From Bacillota bacterium (GTDB lineage Bacteria > Bacillota > Clostridia > Peptostreptococcales > Anaerovoracaceae): DNA of 5,498 nt. Where the stretch lies: contig JAQSXD010000282.1 in the NCBI GenBank assembly GCA_029266295.1, positions 1 to 5,498 on the forward strand, in the 5' to 3' direction. Below the pieces are notes generated by a model that made no database searches, was not told the DNA's origin, and saw only the letters and a program-made list of their open reading frames with translations. A program made the position numbers and the translations under genes. Shown here one piece after another: positions 1-5,498 of the stretch (the first letter of the stretch is position 1; the number at the start of each line of letters is the position of its first letter).

Positions 1-8
1 ATTTAACA

Positions 9-935
9 CTATTTGCGGAAGGTGTTGTAATATTCCAAAAGGCCGGCCTCATCCATGTCTGCAGTCAGGCAGCCGATCTTGGTGACGCAGTTCCCGCCGG
101 TGATATTCCCTAAAATCACCGACTCCCTTGTGCTGTAGCCTTTGTAGATTCCGTACATCAATCCGGACAGGAACGCATCCCCGGCACCGGTGGCATCCAC
201 ACTTTCAAATTGCGGTGCGGCATTAATATGAACCGTTTTCCCGTTTTCTTTTATGATGCAGCCGTCCTTGCTGAGCTTGACAATAGGGTTTGGAATGTAC
301 TCGGTAAGAACATCCAAAGCTTCTTCCGGAGTCTTTGTCCCGGTTAGCTTCGGTGCTTCTTTTTCGTTCGGTGTAAAGTAATCGATGTATGGGAAGATGT
401 CCTTGTACCAGTCGATATGCATATTATCCTCCCAGGCTGCGTCCATCACCAGAATGGAGCCTTCTTTTTTCAGACGCTTCCATACATCTTCGTAGCCCAG
501 CGTGATATATGCGATCCGGCTGCCTTTATAAAGATCATAAACCTGACCTTCTGTCGCACAGAATCGTTCCGCCTCTCCTTCACAAGGATGCTCCGGTTGG
601 TAGCTGACAAAGCTTCTGTCCGTACCAGAGGAAATAACACTGGTAATAATCAGCGGTTCCGGTTCATCACCCTGATATAAATTGAGGTAATTCACTCCGT
701 ACCCGTCCAATTGTTTTTGCGCCAGCATACTAAACTGACCATTCCCCAGAAAGGTTCCGAGCTGAACCGGAATTCCAAGCCTGTGAAGTCCCACAAGTGT
801 TGCCGGTGGGCCTCCACCCATCGTGATGGTAAAGCCTTTTGAAAAGACCTCCTCACCCATTTTGGGAACCCGTTCCACTTCACTGTAGATCAGATCGATG
901 CATATTTTCCCCATTGAAACTATTTGATCTTTCAT
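9..935 (-). CDS. PfkB/ribokinase-family sugar kinase
   Basis: This is probably a cytoplasmic ATP-dependent kinase that phosphorylates a sugar or sugar derivative supplied by this operon. Numbering from the ATG at 935 gives 308 residues, normal for the family. Asp14 lies in the N-terminal strand, where the family usually has a substrate-binding Asp. A glycine-rich GGGPPAT motif occupies 40-46, a PNEKEA motif 189-194, and the C-terminal signature DATGAGDA 247-254, with Asp253 as expected catalytic base and the GAG turn as anion hole. The family's usual Asn in the GG motif (GGxxxN) is replaced by Ala45. A GGGPxAT version is, from memory, also found in the sulfofructose kinase YihV, but the rest is too divergent to transfer that function. 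The gene is last in the operon and overlaps the GH4 stop codon as ATGA. A TTG at 947 could add four residues, but the ribosome site argues against it. Family assignment is firm; the substrate is unknown. Confidence 0.93.
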   Translation of the reverse strand: MKDQIVSMGKICIDLIYSEVERVPKMGEEVFSKGFTITMGGGPPATLVGLHRLGIPVQLGTFLGNGQFSMLAQKQLDGYGVNYLNLYQGDEPEPLIITSVISSGTDRSFVSYQPEHPCEGEAERFCATEGQVYDLYKGSRIAYITLGYEDVWKRLKKEGSILVMDAAWEDNMHIDWYKDIFPYIDYFTPNEKEAPKLTGTKTPEEALDVLTEYIPNPIVKLSKDGCIIKENGKTVHINAAPQFESVDATGAGDAFLSGLMYGIYKGYSTRESVILGNITGGNCVTKIGCLTADMDEAGLLEYYNTFRK

Positions 936-2311
936 GCAAGCCTCCAATCGCCAAAATCCCCGGCATTTAATGTTAAGTATTCTGTCACAAGGCGCTTCGC
1001 CAAGGAGTAGGAATTGACCAGCGGGTGCACCATCAATGCCTCCACTGCCAAATCGGTGTCTTTTTCTACGATTGCCCTCGCAGCAAGACGCTCATAGCGC
1101 TTCATCGTCTGAATGAGAACCTTAGCACTGTCCGGCAGATCTCTCATATCTTTCTTTGTAACCGCGCCGTCAGGGCCGATGGTGCAGGTTGCTTCCACTA
1201 CATCGTCGTCAGCAAGCCAATCCACAGTGCCGCTGTTTGGTACAGATAAAACCATTTCTGATACAGCTCCCGTAAGCTTTGCCTGGATAAATGCAAGCGC
1301 AATTCCTGCATAGCCCCCTTCTTCCGGGCTGTATAAATCAAACTTTATAGCGGCGTTCTCGTTTCGATGAACAGACGATTCCGTGGCCATATAGCTAATT
1401 TCCCGCTGATGGTTATACCCTGCATAGATGTCCAGCATCTTCTGGAAATCTGCTTCCGGGTCGAGCAGTTCTAACTCTTTCATCATTTTTTGATTGATAG
1501 CAAGAATCGACTCTCCCCTTGTGGTACCGCCCTTCAGGATGTTCTCAACTGCTTTTTCCCGATAGTAGAAATAGTACAGATATTCATTGAACAGCAGATT
1601 CCATTTCTGCGGCAGATCCGGTTCGAAGTAACGCATATCTGTTTCGGAATACAGTGCTGGATCAGCCAGTAATTCCGCAGTAATCTCTTCTTCATTTTCT
1701 CTGATCGAAGTAAAGTAGCTGAGATGGTTCAGTCCGAAAACATCCATCCTCATTGCTTCTTTTGGCTTCCTTCGTAGTCGGGCCACCTGATGCAGGAAGC
1801 CGGATGGAGCATCGCAGACACCGTAGACAAAGTCATAGCCCATATCCCGCATAGCCTGTGTCACCAGACCGGAAGGATTGGAAAAGTTGAAAACCATTAC
1901 GTCAGGTTTCGCATGTTTCTTGATCAATTCGCAGTATTCAGCCAGCGCCGGTATCGTCTTCATCGCCATGAAGAAGCCTCCTGCTCCAGTGGTTTCCTGC
2001 CCTAACACGCCGTGATTTAAAGCAATTCGTTCATTTTGAACGCGGCTTGCATCTCCTCCAACCCGAATGGTAGTAATCACGTATTCCGAATCCTTGACGG
2101 CAGAAATGGCATCCGTCGTATAAGAGACTTTTACCTTCGGATCGATGATGGATGCTGCTTTTTTTGCCATAGCCCCAAATATATTCAACGAGTTTTCGTT
2201 ATTGTCCATAAAGACGATTTCATCAATGCCAAGCAGCGGAGCTTTTTGGAGCAGACTCTTCGTTAATATGATTGCGCGGGTTCCCCCGCCTCCTAATATT
2301 GATAATTTCAT
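932..2311 (-). CDS. Glycoside hydrolase family 4 (NAD- and metal-dependent glycosidase, 6-phospho-glucosidase-like)
   Basis: GH4 enzymes cleave glycosides by an oxidation-elimination-addition-reduction cycle that uses NAD and a divalent metal; the protein is expected in the cytoplasm. At 459 residues its length is typical. Visible in order: a Rossmann glycine cluster GGGG at 7-10; RVGG at 83-86; the block VLGQETTGAGG at 102-112; NPSG at 145-148; the metal-ligand Cys166 in C-D-A-P (166-169); metal-ligand His196 in GLNHLSY (193-199); and a tyrosine-rich NEYLYY stretch at 242-247 whose Tyr244 is the likely counterpart of the catalytic base Tyr in Thermotoga BglT. Arg90 and Arg265 sit where phospho-substrate arginines occur in relatives (inferred, not aligned). 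The CDAP motif matches none of the standard subgroup signatures, so alpha or beta specificity, and a phosphorylated or free substrate, stay open. ATG follows AAGGTG, which overlaps the stop of the upstream permease eight bases away. Confidence 0.93.
   Translation of the reverse strand: MKLSILGGGGTRAIILTKSLLQKAPLLGIDEIVFMDNNENSLNIFGAMAKKAASIIDPKVKVSYTTDAISAVKDSEYVITTIRVGGDASRVQNERIALNHGVLGQETTGAGGFFMAMKTIPALAEYCELIKKHAKPDVMVFNFSNPSGLVTQAMRDMGYDFVYGVCDAPSGFLHQVARLRRKPKEAMRMDVFGLNHLSYFTSIRENEEEITAELLADPALYSETDMRYFEPDLPQKWNLLFNEYLYYFYYREKAVENILKGGTTRGESILAINQKMMKELELLDPEADFQKMLDIYAGYNHQREISYMATESSVHRNENAAIKFDLYSPEEGGYAGIALAFIQAKLTGAVSEMVLSVPNSGTVDWLADDDVVEATCTIGPDGAVTKKDMRDLPDSAKVLIQTMKRYERLAARAIVEKDTDLAVEALMVHPLVNSYSLAKRLVTEYLTLNAGDFGDWRLA
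941..945 (-). promoter_or_regulatory. Ribosome-binding site of the PfkB kinase gene
   Basis: GGAGG lies five bases before the ATG at 935-933, inside the last codons of the GH4 gene. The alternative TTG start (947-945) overlaps the first G of this site, so it would have the Shine-Dalgarno sequence inside the coding region. This decides for the ATG, which forms an ATGA overlap with the GH4 stop (TGA at 934-932) and suggests that translation of the two genes is coupled. Confidence 0.85.
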
Positions 2312-2319
2312 AATTCACC

Positions 2320-3129
2320 TTACCCTTTCACGGCCCCTGCTGTCAGGCCCTCGATAATTTTTTCCTGGAAGATTATAAAGAGGAGAACACTCGGGAAAAT
2401 CATCATGATAACAGCGGAGAACATCGCATTGTAATCAAAGGCAAACTGTGATGTAAAGTAATTCAACGCTAGCGGTACGGTTCTGGCGTTGTGCGACGCT
2501 GTCAGTGACAGCGCATAGAGGAATTCATTCCAGCAGAAGATGAAATGAAGAATCCCTGCGGTGATCATACCCGGACTGGTAAGCGGCAGTATGACTCTGC
2601 GATAACTTTGCATGAAGGATGCCCCGTCGATATAAGCAGCTTCCTCAAGTTCCTTGGGGATCGTAAGAAAGAAAGCCCTAAGAATGAAGAAAGACATGGG
2701 CAGATCCAAGGCAGTATAGACGAGGATCAAGGCTGTCTTCGTATCATAAAGATCCAGAAACCTTACAATGGAGTATACCGGCATAATCAGCGCTGTAATC
2801 GGCAGTAGCAGTGAAATACTCATAATCACTACGATGGGCTTTCTGAGCTTAAAATCAAATCTTGTAGTAGCGTAAGCCGCCATGCTTGAGATCAGGACAT
2901 TAAGAGCAGTGCTGATCACAGCGATAATGACACTATTGATTAGATACTGTCCCAGCGGAGCGATTTCGAGTGCATTCCCGTACCCTTCAAAAACCAATTT
3001 GGCGGGCAGGGCCAACGGACTATTTATTATTTCCTCATTGGTTTTCAGGGATAACATAACGACCCATAAAAACGGTATGATGGAAATCAATGCAATACTT
3101 GTTACATAGGAATATCCTTTTATTTTCAT
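2320..3129 (-). CDS. CUT1 ABC sugar transporter permease, MalG/UgpE-type
   Basis: This is the second membrane subunit of a sugar importer, pairing with the permease encoded just upstream to form the translocation channel. It has 269 residues with about six hydrophobic segments, roughly at 8-27, 65-85, 98-122, 132-154, 183-203 and 234-255. The cytoplasmic EAA loop that docks the ATPase is clear: EEAAYIDGA at 162-170, followed by the conserved LP at 181-182. The C-terminus, ending GLTAGAVKG, is the hallmark of MalG-type CUT1 permeases. An N-terminal PFLWVVMLSLK stretch (19-29) is also typical of this subunit. ATG is preceded by AAAGGGG, which overlaps the end of the preceding gene; the gap is 11 bases. 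The transported sugar cannot be inferred from permease sequence. Confidence 0.96.
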   Translation of the reverse strand: MKIKGYSYVTSIALISIIPFLWVVMLSLKTNEEIINSPLALPAKLVFEGYGNALEIAPLGQYLINSVIIAVISTALNVLISSMAAYATTRFDFKLRKPIVVIMSISLLLPITALIMPVYSIVRFLDLYDTKTALILVYTALDLPMSFFILRAFFLTIPKELEEAAYIDGASFMQSYRRVILPLTSPGMITAGILHFIFCWNEFLYALSLTASHNARTVPLALNYFTSQFAFDYNAMFSAVIMMIFPSVLLFIIFQEKIIEGLTAGAVKG

Positions 3130-3140
3130 AACAATCCCCT

Positions 3141-4010
3141 TTATTCATCACTGGCAATCTTAAATACTTTATTGATAATATAGATCAGAACCAGACCCAA
3201 TGCGATGAGCACCGTACCGATCATGTTGGAATAACCGAAATTATTCTGTACGATTGAGGTATTGTACAGGTAGAGCGGAAGACTCATGGTCTCCGTTCCG
3301 GGTCCCCCTTTTGTAGTCAGATAGATCAGTTCAAACTCTTTCAGTTTGGAAGTGGCCGCTATAATCATACAGGTCCCAATGACGTTCCTAAGCTGGGGCA
3401 GCGTGACAAATAAATCCTTCTGCCACTGACTTGCGCCGTCCAGGTCAGCCGCCTCATACAGCGAACTTGGAATGGTTCCAATCTCTGTCAATACGAGAAG
3501 CATGATCAGGCCTGCGAAGAGCAGCCATGTCAACGTAACGGTAACAAAGGCCGTATTGGGATCGAAAAGCCAGTTGCGAACAAATTGATCCAGGTGAAGC
3601 TTGTGCAGAACACTGTTCACAAGCCCGATCTGACCGTTAAAGATCATCAGGAAGATAAAGCCCAGGGCTGATGCCGAGATCATGTTTGGTATCATAAATG
3701 CAGTTCTTAGTACTTTCCAGCCCTTAAACTTTCTTGAAATAATAATTGCGAAGCTGACGCCGATGGCGACATGGACAGTCGACTGTAACACAATCCAAAT
3801 TATTGTATGTTTAAATGAGACAATGAACTCAGCATCCTTCATCGCCGCAATATAGTTGTCGAATCCAATAAAGGAAATCTCACCTGAGAATCCCTTCCAC
3901 TCCATGAAAGACGAACAGAATACGATAATGACCGGAGCAAGTAAAAATACGACGAAAAAAATGATCAATGGGGCCGTAAACAGGTAGAGCCATAATGTAT
4001 TTTTTTTCAA
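3141..4010 (-). CDS. CUT1 ABC sugar transporter permease, MalF/UgpA-type
   Basis: This is the first membrane subunit of the importer. It has 289 residues and about six hydrophobic segments, roughly at 8-32, 67-91, 104-124, 153-178, 209-225 and 263-283. The ATPase-docking EAA loop reads EAADLDGA at 186-193 with LP at 204-205, and the MalF-type LTTKGGPG motif follows at 231-238. It is a short UgpA-like form without the large extra periplasmic loop of enterobacterial MalF. The start is TTG at 4010-4008, supported by AGAGGTG just upstream. The nearest in-frame ATG is at residue 36, which would remove the first membrane segment, and an ATG a few bases after the TTG is out of frame. The gene lies 77 bases after the binding-protein gene, behind a stem-loop, and 11 bases before the second permease. 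Confidence 0.95.
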   Translation of the reverse strand: MKKNTLWLYLFTAPLIIFFVVFLLAPVIIVFCSSFMEWKGFSGEISFIGFDNYIAAMKDAEFIVSFKHTIIWIVLQSTVHVAIGVSFAIIISRKFKGWKVLRTAFMIPNMISASALGFIFLMIFNGQIGLVNSVLHKLHLDQFVRNWLFDPNTAFVTVTLTWLLFAGLIMLLVLTEIGTIPSSLYEAADLDGASQWQKDLFVTLPQLRNVIGTCMIIAATSKLKEFELIYLTTKGGPGTETMSLPLYLYNTSIVQNNFGYSNMIGTVLIALGLVLIYIINKVFKIASDE

Positions 4011-4015
4011 TGTTG

Positions 4016-4022
4016 CACCTCT
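4016..4022 (-). promoter_or_regulatory. Ribosome-binding site supporting the TTG start of the first permease
   Basis: AGAGGTG lies five bases before the TTG at 4010-4008 (seven if AGAGG is taken as the core). It fixes this non-ATG start. It sits only seven bases beyond the base of the intergenic stem-loop on the transcript, so folding there could affect how ribosomes reach it. Confidence 0.7.
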
Positions 4023-4029
4023 ATTTCAG

Positions 4030-4055
4030 CAGTGCCCCCGAAGCCGGGGGCACTG
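4030..4055 (-). promoter_or_regulatory. Intergenic GC-rich stem-loop between binding-protein and permease genes
   Basis: The arms 4030-4040 and 4045-4055 form a perfect 11-bp stem (CAGTGCCCCCG paired with CGGGGGCACTG) around a 4-base loop. On the transcript (minus strand) the stem is followed by CTGAAATAGAGG, with no U-run, so it does not look like a complete intrinsic terminator. Stem-loops in this position, as in malE-malF, are known to protect the 3' end of the binding-protein message and to lower permease expression. That role is inferred here. Confidence 0.75.
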
Positions 4056-4087
4056 ACAAACGATTTAAGTAGGAAAATGAAAAAGCG

Positions 4088-5368
4088 TTAGTTTTTATTG
4101 GCAGCATCGGTCAAAGCTTGTGCAAACTGTTCCGGTGTAAGGTTTCCTGCAGCAAGCAGCGGATACTGTCTGTCTAATTCTGTTACTACGTTGGAGTACC
4201 ATAAGCTCTGGTAGTTTCCGTATACGGTAGTAGCTTCTGACTGGAGTTTAATGATTTCTCCCAGCAGCGGGTTCTGATCGATGACTTCCTGTGAAATTTC
4301 AACATTTTTGTTGGCTGGAATTGCACTGTACATTTCCGCCATTTTTCCCTGCATGTCTTCATTTGAGATGAACTTCAGGAATTCCACAGCTGCATCAGCG
4401 TGAGCCTTATCTTTGGAACCAACCAGATATCCCGGCATGGATCCTGAGAAGATTCCGCCTTCCGGATAGAGCGCTGTTCCGATATTTGCTACAAAATCAT
4501 CGCCTTTTGCCTGGAAATCACTGATCATCCAAGGACCGTTGGCAATCATAGCAGTATTTCCGTTGAGGAAGTTGTTCGCTCCGTTTTCGTATTTTCCGCC
4601 AAGAGCGTCTTTTGTTGTGTAGCTCAGAAGCATCTTCTGCACCATATCAACCGCTTTGATGAAGTCGGGAGAATTATAGTCCTTCGGCATAGCTTGGTTC
4701 ATCCACTCGTTGCTGTCTGCGGAGAGTGTTCCTACCATGCTGTTAAGCCACAGTGAGGACAGCCAAGCGGAATCCAGTGTATCCATGGAAACAGGAGTTG
4801 TTCCGGATGCCTTCAGCAGTTCCAGCTGCTGCATGAATTCGTCCCAAGTTTTTGCTGGAGCAGTAATTCCAGCTTTTTCGAAGAGCGCCTTATTATAGAA
4901 ATAAGTAACCGGCTGTCTTTCTACAGGCATTGCGTAGATTTTTCCGTCTCTTGAGTTGTATTCAATATCATCATCAAAGAATCTTGATGCGAATTCCTGA
5001 TCCGCTTCAAAATAAGGAGTCAGATCGACGATTGCATTTGCTGCCAGAGCATCATCCATCAGATTGTAGCCCCCAGTGAATACAAGGTCAGGCATGTCTT
5101 TCATAGAGATATAGGTCTTCATTTTGTCAACATAAGCCTGATCTCCCGGGATTTCCTCAATATTTAGTTTAATTCTTCCTTCGTATTCCGCATTGAATGC
5201 TTCAATAACAGAACTGAACCATGGAGCCGATGAATTGACCCCAACCTGGAAGGTTGCAAGACGGATTGTTACAGGACCGCCTTCAGCAGCTTCTTCCTTG
5301 CTTCCGCAAGCAGTTGCCATAGAAAGAACCATGACAAGACAGAGTAAAACAGCGAGTAATTTTTTCAT
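4088..5368 (-). CDS. Extracellular sugar-binding lipoprotein of a CUT1 ABC importer
   Basis: This protein captures the sugar outside the membrane and delivers it to the two permeases encoded downstream. It has 426 residues, typical for the SBP_bac_1 (MalE-like, cluster B) family. A lipoprotein signal peptide is evident: MKK, a hydrophobic run at 4-17, and a lipobox ending A-T-A-Cys21, so the mature protein should be lipid-anchored at Cys21. A short polar linker (22-31) follows. Family features include a YFYNKALFEKAG block at 156-167 followed by TWDEF at 174-178, the NGNTAMIANGPW segment at 269-280, and a hinge-like region with GYLVGSKDKAHADAA near 313-327. Aromatic residues such as Trp50, Trp202, Trp207, Trp280 and Trp390 may stack on sugar rings (inference). 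ATG is preceded by AAGGAG at seven bases. It is first in the operon, the usual position for the subunit needed in excess. The ligand is not deducible. Confidence 0.96.
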   Translation of the reverse strand: MKKLLAVLLCLVMVLSMATACGSKEEAAEGGPVTIRLATFQVGVNSSAPWFSSVIEAFNAEYEGRIKLNIEEIPGDQAYVDKMKTYISMKDMPDLVFTGGYNLMDDALAANAIVDLTPYFEADQEFASRFFDDDIEYNSRDGKIYAMPVERQPVTYFYNKALFEKAGITAPAKTWDEFMQQLELLKASGTTPVSMDTLDSAWLSSLWLNSMVGTLSADSNEWMNQAMPKDYNSPDFIKAVDMVQKMLLSYTTKDALGGKYENGANNFLNGNTAMIANGPWMISDFQAKGDDFVANIGTALYPEGGIFSGSMPGYLVGSKDKAHADAAVEFLKFISNEDMQGKMAEMYSAIPANKNVEISQEVIDQNPLLGEIIKLQSEATTVYGNYQSLWYSNVVTELDRQYPLLAAGNLTPEQFAQALTDAANKN

Positions 5369-5375
5369 ATCTTTT

Positions 5376-5390
5376 CTCCTTCTTCTCCTC
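5376..5390 (-). promoter_or_regulatory. Tandem ribosome-binding site of the binding-protein gene
   Basis: AAGGAG at 5381-5376 lies seven bases before the ATG and is a near-ideal Shine-Dalgarno sequence. A second purine block, GAGGAG at 5390-5385, lies just upstream. Strong initiation fits a binding protein that must outnumber its permeases. It also supports the chosen start. Confidence 0.8.
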
Positions 5391-5442
5391 TAAAATAACT
5401 TGGTTTCAACTGATTAAGCATCTATGCCCTTTCAGTGAACCT

Positions 5443-5468
5443 ATATCTATATGAAGTGCTATAGATAT
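5443..5468. promoter_or_regulatory. Perfect inverted repeat, candidate operator
   Basis: ATATCTATA (5443-5451) and TATAGATAT (5460-5468) are exact reverse complements, separated by 8 bases. The dyad lies about 75-100 bases upstream of the first gene of the operon. It is AT-rich with no U-run, so a terminator is unlikely; a binding site for a dimeric regulator is the more natural reading. The regulator is not encoded in the window, and no family can be assigned from the repeat. Confidence 0.5.
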
Positions 5469-5471
5469 CAA
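5444..5471 (-). promoter_or_regulatory. Weak candidate sigma-A promoter of the operon
   Basis: TTGATA (5471-5466) resembles a -35 box and TAGATA (5449-5444) a poor -10 box, with a 16-base spacer. The -10 match is only three of six, so this is tentative. If it is real, the inverted repeat covers the spacer and -10, consistent with repression. The true promoter may lie elsewhere in the leader or to the right of the window. Confidence 0.25.
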
Positions 5472-5498
5472 ATGAAGTTTAATCGATACCCTGCGTAT

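Noticed and set aside
692..883. A 63-codon minus-strand frame inside the kinase gene
   Set aside because: It is an alternative frame within a conserved PfkB coding region and has no features of its own.
9..935. Assigning the kinase as a sulfofructose kinase, making this a sulfoquinovose operon
   Set aside because: The only support is a shared GGGPxAT motif recalled from YihV. No sulfoquinovosidase of the known GH31 or GH188 type, isomerase or aldolase is present.
936..947. TTG start at 947 for the kinase, adding residues M-E-A-C
   Set aside because: The GGAGG Shine-Dalgarno sequence (945-941) overlaps this codon and is well placed for the ATG at 935, which also gives a classic ATGA overlap with the GH4 stop.
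4030..4055. Intrinsic terminator after the binding-protein gene
   Set aside because: No U-run follows the stem on either strand, and the permease genes downstream clearly belong to the same functional unit; treated as a processing or stability hairpin instead.
417..5393. Open frames of about 60-87 codons on the plus strand, for example 417-680, 1025-1249, 2545-2808 and 5193-5393
   Set aside because: All lie opposite well-supported genes, show no recognisable domains or family motifs, and read as antisense shadows of those genes.
5425..5441. Catabolite-repression (cre) site near the TGAAAGGGC stretch in the leader
   Set aside because: The central CG of the cre consensus is missing and the right half does not match.

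Overview
The window carries one intact carbohydrate-uptake and catabolism operon, all on the minus strand and read from right to left. The order of transcription is: lipoprotein sugar-binding protein (5368-4088), two CUT1-type ABC permeases (4010-3141 and 3129-2320), a family GH4 NAD-dependent glycosidase (2311-932), and a PfkB/ribokinase-family sugar kinase (935-9). No convincing gene lies on the plus strand. No RNA gene, mobile element or CRISPR array was seen.

The organism is most likely a Gram-positive Firmicute, probably a clostridium-like anaerobe. The signs are a lipobox lipoprotein as binding protein, strong purine-rich Shine-Dalgarno sequences, one TTG start with a good ribosome site, moderate-to-low GC by eye, and the lack of an ATPase gene. 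In Firmicutes many CUT1 importers share one MsmX/MsmK-type ATPase encoded elsewhere. This is inference from style, not a taxonomic match.

Region by region: 5369-5498 is the upstream leader. It holds a tandem ribosome-binding site and a perfect 9-bp inverted repeat that overlaps a weak candidate promoter. The 77-base gap between the binding-protein gene and the first permease holds a strong 11-bp GC-rich stem-loop with no U-tract, which probably sets the ratio of binding protein to permease. The remaining genes are packed tightly, with gaps of 11 and 8 bases and then a 4-base ATGA overlap, so translational coupling is likely.

Probable joint role: the binding protein and permeases import a glycoside or small oligosaccharide without phosphorylating it, GH4 cleaves it, and the kinase phosphorylates either the imported sugar or a released sugar. 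The substrate cannot be read from the sequence. The most interesting points are that a GH4 enzyme (a family with many 6-phospho-glycosidases) sits with an ABC importer rather than a PTS, that its metal-site motif is C-D-A-P rather than one of the standard subgroup signatures, and that the kinase lacks the usual substrate-site Asn in its GG motif. Together these suggest a catabolic route whose substrate is not obvious, although each gene belongs to a known family.
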